Source of the DNA: an uncultured Rickettsiales bacterium
GTDB taxonomy: Bacteria > Pseudomonadota > Alphaproteobacteria > Rickettsiales > Deianiraeaceae
Reading direction: 5' to 3'
DNA length: 11,549 bases
Assembly (NCBI GenBank): GCA_946544555.1
Contig: CAMNMI010000020.1
Coordinates: 1 to 11,549, forward strand
The position numbers and the translations under genes were made by a program. The notes below the pieces were generated by a model. The model was given only the letters and a program-made list of their open reading frames with translations, was not told the origin of the DNA and made no database searches. Positions 1-7,776 of this stretch are shown in pieces (the first letter of the stretch is position 1; every line of letters begins with the position of its first letter).

Positions 1-418
1 GTTGCTGTTTTGTCTCCGCGCGGATAATCGCATTTATGCCCTCACTTTTCAGAATATCCATCTTGCCATTCAAGAATGCCCGACGCGAGAATTCACCATT
101 TTTTGCAAACCTAAAATCTGGCAGTTCGGCAGCTATTTTCAGCACTTTATCAAGTATCAACCTGCTTGCATGGAGGTCAAGTTCAACCACATTTTCACCA
201 GTAAAACTGTTTGGCTCATGAAAAATTTTCACAACCGCCTCGTCCACGACCTCATTTTTGTATGTCAATTTTGCAGCCACGAGCTCCCTGTTTATGCCCT
301 CTGCGCGATATTTCACGCCGAACAAATCAAGAATATCAAATGCGCTCTTGCCAGAAAATCTTACTGCAACAATGCTGCCTCCGAGCTGGCAAATTGGCGC
401 GAAGATTGTGTCTTCCAT
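1..418 (-). CDS. mnmE: tRNA modification GTPase MnmE, N-terminal part (cut by window edge)
   Basis: MnmE (TrmE) works with MnmG to add the carboxymethylaminomethyl group to U34 of certain tRNAs, using a formyl-tetrahydrofolate-binding N-terminal domain and a G domain. Only the first 139 codons are in the window and no stop is reached. The start MEDTIFAPICQLGGSIVAVR is close to the rickettsial form (METIFAQ...GVAVFRISG). Residues 69-80 (PNSFTGENVVEL) correspond to the family motif P.SYTGEDVVE, and residues 108-121 (GEFSRRAFLNGKMD) to GEFTKRAFLNGKLD. The G domain and the C-terminal C-[GLIM]-GK motif should lie outside the window; family members are about 450 residues. The ATG at 418 lies one base past the TGA of the ABC transporter, so the two are probably co-transcribed. 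I see no strong Shine-Dalgarno. Identity is firm; intactness beyond the edge cannot be judged. Confidence 0.93.
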   Translation of the reverse strand, partial: MEDTIFAPICQLGGSIVAVRFSGKSAFDILDLFGVKYRAEGINRELVAAKLTYKNEVVDEAVVKIFHEPNSFTGENVVELDLHASRLILDKVLKIAAELPDFRFAKNGEFSRRAFLNGKMDILKSEGINAIIRAETKQQ

Positions 419-419
419 A

Positions 420-2300
420 TCACTCAACAATCATGCCTTCGGTTTGGATTTGCCACAGTGTTTTGTAGACACCGCCTTTTTCAAGCAGCTCGTCATGCTT
501 GCCGCTCTCAACAATCTTGCCGTTTTTCAGCACGATAATCCTATTCATCTGGCGCAACGTGTTGAGTTTGTGCGCGATTGCAATCACGGTTTTGCCCTCC
601 ATCAGGTTCTCCAAGCTGTCATTGATGATTTTCTCATTCTCCGCATCCAGTGCAGAAGTGGCCTCATCCAATATCAGTATCGGCGAGTTCTTCAAAATAG
701 CTCTTGCGATGAGGATGCGCTGGCGCTGACCGCCACTTAACAGACCTCCGCGCTCGCCAACCTTGGTATAATATCCATTTTCCAGCTCGGTTATAAAGTC
801 ATGCGCGTTGGCTTTTTTACTGGCTTCAATTATCTCATCCATCGTGGCATCAGGCTTGGAATAACGAATATTTTCAATGACGGAGCGGTTAAACAGTGTG
901 GTGTCCTGTGATACTATTGAGATACACTGTTTTAAACTTTCATCGGACAGATGTTCTATATTCTGGCCTGCAATCGTGATACTACCACTGTTCGGCGACA
1001 AATTACGCAACAGCAGGTTTATTAAACTCGTTTTTCCAGAGCCAGAACGGCCAGCCAGTCCCAACTTTTCACCCGGCTTAATTTCCAAGTTTAGTTTGTC
1101 AAACAGAGGACAATCGCGTGTATATTGAAATGACAAGTCCTCAATTTTTATACCAATTTTGTTGCTCTCGGTTTGCAACTCGCTGCCACCGGAAATGATA
1201 TTATCAGCAATTGTTCCTTGTGTCAGCATCGCCAAGTTCTTTCTTGCGCGGCCAACGTCGCCAATAAAGTCAGCAATTTCGGACTGCAACTGCATGATTA
1301 ACCCACAGCTTGCACCCATTGCACTGATACAATATACAATGTCGGATAGCTCAATTATTCCGTTCTTATACATGCTAAAAAGCATCAAGATATATATTAA
1401 TCCGCACGTCACAAAGCAATAGATGACATTTAATGTTTTGATGAGTTCTGCATATGTCAATGCGGAGGAACGGCGTTTCAGGCTGTAATTTTGTATTTTT
1501 TTCATTCTTTCTATTTCATAATTTCTGCGCGAGAACATTAAAACACTTGATATGTTCATCAGTATGTCCGTGATGTTTCCAATGAGAGATGAGAATGTTA
1601 ACATCATCTTGCCTTGCAACTTCATGGTTTTGTTATACGAAGCAAAGAAAATAGCCATCGAACCGACCATGTAGACCATGATAACAAGGAAAAATTGCCA
1701 GTGAATAAATAGAAATGATGACAACAAAAAGCAACATGCGACTGCTATTGGAATGATGCGCTGTGCCAAGTTTTTTACCATGCACTCGGTGCAGAAAAGC
1801 AGTTGCTGGATGATGTTGACTTGCTCTCCCGTGGACGAATGCGACATGAACTCATACGAGTTGCTAATAATTCTATTGAACGATGATGTGATGACCCTTC
1901 CACAGAATGCTGGAATAACATTGCAAGCGTAAAACCAACCGGCCACGCGATGCAACAAATCTGTGCCTATCCAAAAACCAAGATACAGTGTAATTGGCAA
2001 CCAAACTGCGTCCATGATGTCTGCGCGTGCGCCTGCGTAATTTGATAATATTGATGTATAGCTCTTTGCAAATATTGGCCCAAGCGTCCAGTCAACCGTT
2101 GTGCTGATTGAATATGCGACCAAGACAGCAAAAATCTTCCATTTTACATCCTTTATCATTTCCCACAAAAATCTGCTGACGGACATATTTTTTGCGCTAC
2201 GCGACAAGCTTGTTTTGTATCCAACTGGTAAGAAATTACGATTGCGGTAGTAATGTATCTTTCTTTTTGTTAAAGGCATTGAATAACAACAGAATATCAT
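420..2300 (-). CDS. ABC exporter, fused membrane and ATPase domains (MsbA/MdlB-like)
   Basis: This is a half-transporter of the lipid/drug exporter type: one polypeptide with about six membrane helices (residues about 55-345) and an ATPase domain (about 385-620), expected to work as a dimer in the inner membrane. All nucleotide-binding motifs are present: Walker A GRSGSGKTS at 417-425, Q-loop Q465, signature LSGGQ at 521-525, Walker B ILILDE at 541-546, D-loop SALD and H-loop H577. Substrate cannot be read from sequence; MsbA-type lipid flipping is one option. The longest frame starts at 2300, but the first membrane helix begins near residue 56. Starts at 2279 (Met8) or 2186 (Met39, MSVSRFLWEM) would give a more typical N-terminus; none has a clear Shine-Dalgarno. 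It lies 44 bases after an unknown polytopic membrane protein and touches mnmE, suggesting one transcript. Confidence 0.92.
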   Translation of the reverse strand: MIFCCYSMPLTKRKIHYYRNRNFLPVGYKTSLSRSAKNMSVSRFLWEMIKDVKWKIFAVLVAYSISTTVDWTLGPIFAKSYTSILSNYAGARADIMDAVWLPITLYLGFWIGTDLLHRVAGWFYACNVIPAFCGRVITSSFNRIISNSYEFMSHSSTGEQVNIIQQLLFCTECMVKNLAQRIIPIAVACCFLLSSFLFIHWQFFLVIMVYMVGSMAIFFASYNKTMKLQGKMMLTFSSLIGNITDILMNISSVLMFSRRNYEIERMKKIQNYSLKRRSSALTYAELIKTLNVIYCFVTCGLIYILMLFSMYKNGIIELSDIVYCISAMGASCGLIMQLQSEIADFIGDVGRARKNLAMLTQGTIADNIISGGSELQTESNKIGIKIEDLSFQYTRDCPLFDKLNLEIKPGEKLGLAGRSGSGKTSLINLLLRNLSPNSGSITIAGQNIEHLSDESLKQCISIVSQDTTLFNRSVIENIRYSKPDATMDEIIEASKKANAHDFITELENGYYTKVGERGGLLSGGQRQRILIARAILKNSPILILDEATSALDAENEKIINDSLENLMEGKTVIAIAHKLNTLRQMNRIIVLKNGKIVESGKHDELLEKGGVYKTLWQIQTEGMIVE

Positions 2301-2344
2301 TGATAAGTTATAATAGTCAAGTTTTAATATTGGATTGTGTGTAC

Positions 2345-3598
2345 CTACTTACTATAATTTTTTGTTTTTTTCTCCAATCTATTAAAAAATGCAACGATGA
2401 AAATGACAGAGGTGTAGAGCAAGCACTTGTAGAGCGACATCGTGATTGTATTGTCTGTAAATTTCCCTTTGGCAATGAGGTTCAATGCTGTCACCATTGA
2501 GAAAAATGCTGCAATTTTGAAGTAGTCAGAACTGATTGAAGTGGCCCTTTTTGCTACAAAAATGGTGATGATTTGCACTATGACTTTGATTGTTCCAAAT
2601 GGCAAGAAGACATAGTCAATAATGAGGTTTATCGTGCGGTTGAAACTTGGATTTGCAATAGCTTCTCTGGCAGACGAGCTGTTTGCGCAGACAAGCAATA
2701 CGACTATCACGCAAGCAACACAACCGAGCGTTTTTGATATTTTTTTCAGCTGTTTTGTGTAGATACAAGTTGTAATAAGAGATATGGAATAACAGAAAAT
2801 TTTGAAGAGCTTACTGAATATAAACTGGAAATCTACGTCCTTGCTAATGTCAAAAACGCGCTTGCTAACAACTGACAAAAGCGTAATTAACGACATCTGG
2901 TCATATGCAATTGAGACCTCTTTTGGAGTGTCGTGGCGGCGCCTGCGCTCTTCTGTGATTTGGCTGAATTCCTCGATTTTCTTCCTCAATGGTTTGTGAT
3001 GGTAGAACAAAAATGACAAAAAAAGACACACTGTGAACAGACAAAACAGCGAAACAAGGAAGAGCCCAGATGCGACTTCATAATACTTGTTGTTGAAGTT
3101 GTAATGCACGATGTTGGCGATAAGGAATAGGATAAAAATGTAGATGTTGTATTTGCAAATTTTGTCGCTCAGCAGCATTTTGTAGAACTTGCCGTAGTTC
3201 GTCCACACTTTGAACGCCTTCAACAAGCTGTACCAAACGAAGATATAGAGCATCAGGTTAAGGATGTTGATGACCGAACTTTTCCAGTCGGTGATTGTGT
3301 GCTCGCAGATTGCGTAAAGCGTTCCGAAGAGCGCAAAAGTAATTATCCACTTGCAGAAATGTACTATTTTGTGCGTGCGTTCTTTTTCAATGAAGCCTGA
3401 AAACAGGTCGTAAAATATGACGCAAACAATGTATGAGAAGAGGAATAGCGCAAAATACGTTATGCCACGGTATGACAACTTTGACAACAAAACAGAGTAC
3501 AGCCATGAAAAATTGGAGTAAAACAGGCACCAGCAGGTCAAAAAACCAATTGCTAATGCAGAGATATATTTTTTCAAATTGGTCACACTCTTTGTCAT
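2345..3598 (-). CDS. Unrecognised polytopic inner-membrane protein
   Basis: I do not recognise a family. The 417 residues hold roughly ten hydrophobic segments, near 11-28, 45-66, 78-97, 108-127, 151-167, 174-199, 257-280, 290-305, 323-349, 360-376 and 388-405. A charged, probably cytoplasmic stretch lies at 201-255 and includes RRRR at 218-221. The segment around 285-310 looks like an embedded signal peptide: a lysine-rich start, a hydrophobic core, then CANSSSA. It is followed by two further hydrophobic segments separated by a short basic loop (K350, R351), a layout loosely like VirB2/TrbC pilins; this is a weak resemblance, not an assignment. It is encoded directly upstream of the ABC exporter on the same strand and may be co-expressed with it. 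The ATG at 3598 has no obvious Shine-Dalgarno; the stop is TAG at 2345-2347. Confidence 0.75.
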   Translation of the reverse strand: MTKSVTNLKKYISALAIGFLTCWCLFYSNFSWLYSVLLSKLSYRGITYFALFLFSYIVCVIFYDLFSGFIEKERTHKIVHFCKWIITFALFGTLYAICEHTITDWKSSVINILNLMLYIFVWYSLLKAFKVWTNYGKFYKMLLSDKICKYNIYIFILFLIANIVHYNFNNKYYEVASGLFLVSLFCLFTVCLFLSFLFYHHKPLRKKIEEFSQITEERRRRHDTPKEVSIAYDQMSLITLLSVVSKRVFDISKDVDFQFIFSKLFKIFCYSISLITTCIYTKQLKKISKTLGCVACVIVVLLVCANSSSAREAIANPSFNRTINLIIDYVFLPFGTIKVIVQIITIFVAKRATSISSDYFKIAAFFSMVTALNLIAKGKFTDNTITMSLYKCLLYTSVIFIVAFFNRLEKKTKNYSK

Positions 3599-3649
3599 AA
3601 TTTATAAATCATTGTAAAATTTAAAAATAAAGTGCAAGGATTAATTTTA

Positions 3650-3710
3650 TTGCGCAGTGTGGAGGGTTACAAACTGCGATGGTGTGGCCTCGGGCGGCGC
3701 AACACGGGAG
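3650..3710. other. GC-rich island in an AT-rich intergenic gap; possible structured element
   Basis: Bases 3651-3710 are about 65% G+C (39 of 60), whereas the flanking intergenic bases are almost all A/T. TTGCGC (3650-3655) can pair with GCGCAA (3697-3702), and GAGG (3662-3665) with CCTC (3688-3691) inside it. It begins about 10 bases after the glycosyltransferase stop codon in that gene's direction. High G+C in an AT-rich genome is typical of structured RNA, but I could not match this to tRNA, SRP RNA, tmRNA, RNase P or 6S RNA. It could also be a terminator region, a dispersed repeat or a gene remnant. Confidence 0.3.
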
Positions 3711-3719
3711 ATTATTCTT

Positions 3720-4858
<1,139 letters not shown>

Positions 4859-4880
4859 AAAAACATGTTGGAACGTAGAG

Positions 4881-4908
4881 AGTACAAATAAGAAAATAGA
4901 AATGTCAA
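4881..4908 (-). promoter_or_regulatory. Putative sigma70-type promoter for the glycosyltransferase
   Basis: A perfect -35 TTGACA (4908-4903) is followed after 16 bases by TGTACT (4886-4881), which matches four of six -10 positions. Transcription would begin near 4874, about 15 bases before the ATG at 4858. The -35 box starts 10 bases past the virB10 stop codon, so the gene may have its own promoter rather than relying on read-through. Confidence 0.4.
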
Positions 4909-4917
4909 GATGGGAAG

Positions 4918-6369
4918 CTAATTTATAAGCGGATTTAGCGCACCTTTTTTGTAAGGAGTTTTTATGACAATATCAGCACTTGGCATGATTTTTAGCAATG
5001 TTCCTTGTGGAATTGAAAACACTGGGTCAAGGTCGTCTGTTATACCATCTGTCATCTTGTCAGCAATGTCTTGGGCTGTGTCAATCATGCTTTGTGCGGC
5101 GGCTGTGGAAGGGGAAATTGCCGTTGACGAAATTACACCGTTTGTTGTAATGTGAGAACCTTTGATGCCTGCTATTTTCTCAACCGCAACGGCTGTTCCA
5201 AGCGTTATGAACGAGTAGAGCAGGGCGTTTCTAAATAGCTCACCGTATCTTGTGTCTATATCTCCTTCAAGTCCCTTTTTACCGCTCTGGTCGTAGGTAT
5301 CAGCCGTCATTGAAACAACCAATCCATCTGGCCTAATAATCTTGTTCCATGTAAGTAATATTCTTGTTTGCACGGTGCTGGTTGCTGTGGTGTATGAACC
5401 ATATAAACGCGAGCCACGAGGTATTAATACATAATCGCCCATTTCACCGAGAACATCAACTGAAACAACTGCCCTAACTGCACCAGGACTTTCAGAATTT
5501 ATTGCTGTTTCAAGTACACCCTCAATCACTTTTCCAGTTGCTATTGTATATTCTAAATCTTGCAATCTTGTCTCGTTGTTATTCTCATCTTCTTTTTTTG
5601 TTTGTTTGACTGTTACGCTTGATGGATCAAGAATATAAAAGCTGTCTTGTGTTGCGCTTTGTGTTGCTTGATCGACTGATCCATTACCACTCATCAAGAA
5701 CATTTTTTCAAGAGCACTTTTTTCTTTGACTTTTCTTGCTTTGTTATTGGCCGCATTTGTTTTAACATCTCGTCCAGTTCTTGTATCTTGGCCTTTTTCA
5801 CTATTTTCAGAAAGAGGAGAACCTGGCAAACCTGGCATATTTCCTTTTTTCTTTTCATCTTTTTTTTTCTCTTCAACAACAATTTTTTCCACCTTCGGAA
5901 CTTCTGGAACAGCTGGCAAATTCAGTGATGGAACTGGGACATTACTAATGTTTTCTGCGTTGACAATACTTTGGTCATCTATTGATGCCAACTTTCTTAC
6001 ATTTACTTTTTCTTGCGCTGGCGTACTTTTAATAGCTTCTGGTCTTCCTTTCTTAAAATCTTCTTCCTTTCTTTTGGCTTCATTTGCAGCTGAATAGCTA
6101 TATTTTTTTCTTTCTTTCTTCTTTACTGTTTGTTCTTGTGCTGCCTTGACAGAAAAAAACATTTTGTATCCTATCAAAATGGCTGATATACCCAAAATTG
6201 CATATTTTGCATATTTAGTTGCGGCCTTTTGCGCGAGCTTTGGTTTCTGTTTTTTTACCTCCTCTTCCTGCTGTTTTTCTGCGTTTTGTATGTCCTTTTC
6301 AAGCTGCTTTTCTAAATCGCTCGTGTCAGCATCCTTAACCGATTTATCCGCTGGCTTCTCTGGTATCAT
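4918..6369 (-). CDS. virB10: Type IV secretion system protein VirB10
   Basis: VirB10 spans the envelope of type IV secretion systems. Its N-terminus contacts the inner-membrane ATPases and its C-terminal beta-barrel joins VirB7/VirB9 in the outer-membrane pore. The 483 residues, about the rickettsial length, run in the expected order: a charged, coiled-coil-prone cytoplasmic stretch (about 17-45); one membrane helix (about 56-74); a Lys/Glu-rich linker with a proline-rich part (144-160); and the conserved domain from about 275 to 473. That domain includes VIEGVLETAINSESPGAVRA, VLIPRGSRLYGSY, QTRILLTWNKIIRPDG and GLEGDIDTRYG. A hydrophobic helix at about 378-396 fits the outer-membrane antenna. 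The ATG at 6369 is preceded by TAAGG, a plausible ribosome site. The usual virB8/virB9/virB11/virD4 neighbours are absent. An A9 run on the coding strand (5868-5860) encodes part of the Lys-rich linker. Confidence 0.95.
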   Translation of the reverse strand: MIPEKPADKSVKDADTSDLEKQLEKDIQNAEKQQEEEVKKQKPKLAQKAATKYAKYAILGISAILIGYKMFFSVKAAQEQTVKKKERKKYSYSAANEAKRKEEDFKKGRPEAIKSTPAQEKVNVRKLASIDDQSIVNAENISNVPVPSLNLPAVPEVPKVEKIVVEEKKKDEKKKGNMPGLPGSPLSENSEKGQDTRTGRDVKTNAANNKARKVKEKSALEKMFLMSGNGSVDQATQSATQDSFYILDPSSVTVKQTKKEDENNNETRLQDLEYTIATGKVIEGVLETAINSESPGAVRAVVSVDVLGEMGDYVLIPRGSRLYGSYTTATSTVQTRILLTWNKIIRPDGLVVSMTADTYDQSGKKGLEGDIDTRYGELFRNALLYSFITLGTAVAVEKIAGIKGSHITTNGVISSTAISPSTAAAQSMIDTAQDIADKMTDGITDDLDPVFSIPQGTLLKIMPSADIVIKTPYKKGALNPLIN

Positions 6370-6412
6370 TTAACCTTACATACTACAAAAACAGCTGTAT
6401 AAAACATCCATG

Positions 6413-6441
6413 ATTAAAAATAAATGTCAAGTTGATGACAA
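6413..6441 (-). promoter_or_regulatory. Putative sigma70-type promoter for virB10
   Basis: TTGTCA (6441-6436, five of six) and TTTAAT (6418-6413, five of six) are separated by exactly 17 bases. This would give a leader of about 37 bases before the virB10 ATG at 6369. It lies in the 156-base gap after dnaX, which otherwise shows only AT-rich sequence and one weak hairpin. Confidence 0.45.
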
Positions 6442-6443
6442 AA

Positions 6444-6463
6444 TGGCTGTGTTTTTAAAGCCA
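6444..6463 (-). terminator. Weak hairpin after dnaX, possible terminator
   Basis: TGGCT and AGCCA form a five-pair stem with a 10-base loop about 65 bases beyond the dnaX stop. In the direction of dnaX transcription the stem is followed by a short T run (TTTTG). The stem is short and the T tract poor, so it may be chance. Confidence 0.2.
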
Positions 6464-6525
6464 AATTTAGAGCTATTATTAACTGTTAATTTTGATTTCT
6501 TCCTGAAAATAATATATTGTTTGAT

Positions 6526-7722
6526 TTATTTCACAATTTTACCATCTGGGAACTGCTTCAATGTCTCCTGCAAGAGCTCGTCCTTGATAAGTTTCAAGCT
6601 CTCCACGGGCGTTGGCAGGGTTGAAGAATAACACAATTTGTATATCAAGGCCGTAAAATACTGCTTGGCCTGAATGATTTTCATTTCCTGCAAAGATGCT
6701 GACAAAATCTGCCACATGCGCAACAGGCGCGGAATATTCAGGTTGTCCGCATCCATTTGCTCGCCGAGCACATTTGCAAATTCATGGCATGTTTCATCTT
6801 TTGTGATAACTCCGCTCACAATTTTCAGGCCATCCAAGATGACTTCCATCAACTCGTTCACTACCGAAGCGCTCTCAATGTCGCCAGATATAAACTCGTT
6901 TGCCACTTCCATTGCCTGTTTGATGTCTCCAATGTAGCAGTATTTAAACATCCTCGCAACAAGCTCTCTGCTTGGAATTGACAACATTGTGCTGACAGCG
7001 CTAATTTCCAGATTTGAATTTGTGATGCTTATGGCCTGATCCAGCAGCGAAAGCCCATCCCTCATTGAGCCATTGGCATATTTAGCAACAAGCTTCAAGC
7101 TGTCATCATCGTATATCACCGTTTCCCTGTCGCACACGCTTTTCAAGTGGTTAAAAATGACATCTTCTGGTATATTTTTCAGATAAAATTTCTGGCACCT
7201 TGACAAAATCGTGATTGGCACTTTTCTGACCTCTGTTGTCGCAAAGATGAATTTCACTCTTTCTGGTGGCTCTTCAAGTGTCTTCAATAGTGCATTGAAA
7301 GCAGCTTTTGACAACATATGAACCTCGTCAATGATGTAGATTTTATACCTTGACATGATTGGTGCGTAGTTCACTTTGTCAATTACGTTGTCGTGGATTT
7401 CACTCTTTCCAGTATTACTCGCAGCGTCAAATTCAATCACGTCTGGGTTGCTTCCGTTCAAAATTTCCTTGCAACAATCACATTCCAAACATGGTGTCAA
7501 TGTAGGCCCATCGGCTTTTTTACAGTTCAAACTCAATGCCAATATGCGCGCAGATGAAGTTTTTCCGACCCCACGTGTGCCAGTCAACAAGAATGCATGA
7601 TGAATTTTATTTGTGGTTATTGCATTGGAAATTGTCTTGACAAACACATCCTGTCCAACCAGCTCAGATAGTATCTTTGGTCTATATTTTCGTGCCAATA
7701 CGAGATGCGATTGTGAAGTCAT
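6526..7722 (-). CDS. dnaX: DNA polymerase III clamp-loader subunit DnaX, short gamma-like form
   Basis: DnaX is the AAA+ ATPase of the clamp loader that places the sliding clamp on primed DNA. Read in the sequence: Walker A GTRGVGKT at 48-55; zinc-module cysteines C67, C78, C81 and C84; Walker B IYIIDEVH with D132/E133; the SRC arginine-finger motif at 174-176; and sensor 2 GSMRDGLSLLDQA near 218-230. A domain III collar follows to about 370. The protein ends at 398 residues with a TAA and no C-terminal tau region, which in tau-producing bacteria binds DnaB and the polymerase alpha subunit. It is shorter than E. coli gamma (431). I see no continuation in another frame in the 156 bases downstream, so no frameshift-made tau. 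It lies between the unknown repeat protein and virB10. The ATG at 7722 lacks a Shine-Dalgarno. Confidence 0.97.
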   Translation of the reverse strand: MTSQSHLVLARKYRPKILSELVGQDVFVKTISNAITTNKIHHAFLLTGTRGVGKTSSARILALSLNCKKADGPTLTPCLECDCCKEILNGSNPDVIEFDAASNTGKSEIHDNVIDKVNYAPIMSRYKIYIIDEVHMLSKAAFNALLKTLEEPPERVKFIFATTEVRKVPITILSRCQKFYLKNIPEDVIFNHLKSVCDRETVIYDDDSLKLVAKYANGSMRDGLSLLDQAISITNSNLEISAVSTMLSIPSRELVARMFKYCYIGDIKQAMEVANEFISGDIESASVVNELMEVILDGLKIVSGVITKDETCHEFANVLGEQMDADNLNIPRLLRMWQILSASLQEMKIIQAKQYFTALIYKLCYSSTLPTPVESLKLIKDELLQETLKQFPDGKIVK

Positions 7723-7728
7723 TAACTA

Positions 7729-7756
7729 ATTGAAAGAAGAAGGAAATTATTGTCAA
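7729..7756 (-). promoter_or_regulatory. Possible promoter giving a leaderless dnaX transcript
   Basis: A perfect TTGACA (7756-7751) is followed after 16 bases by TTCAAT (7734-7729, four of six). Transcription would start at about the dnaX ATG (7722), which fits the lack of a ribosome-binding site there. The -10 match is weak. Confidence 0.3.
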
Positions 7757-7776
7757 ACTATTTGTTAAAAATAGTT
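7756..7776. repeat. Eight-base inverted repeat over the stop codon of the repeat-protein gene
   Basis: AACTATTT (7756-7763) and AAATAGTT (7769-7776) are perfect complements around a 5-base loop that includes most of the TAA stop (7767-7765). It could form an AT-rich hairpin at the end of the mRNA and overlaps the proposed dnaX -35 box by one base. No U-rich tail follows, so an intrinsic terminator is doubtful. Confidence 0.3.

Noticed and set aside
2..538. 178-codon plus-strand open frame at the left end
   Set aside because: It is antisense to mnmE and the end of the ABC exporter, whose translations carry clear family motifs; its own translation shows none.
3650..3710. tRNA, SRP RNA or tmRNA in the GC-rich island
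   Set aside because: No cloverleaf with a T-loop GGTTCGA, no SRP GGAAG apical motif and no tmRNA features could be found.
6370..6525. Frameshift-encoded tau extension of DnaX
   Set aside because: The downstream gap is only 156 bases, AT-rich, and shows no continuing open frame.
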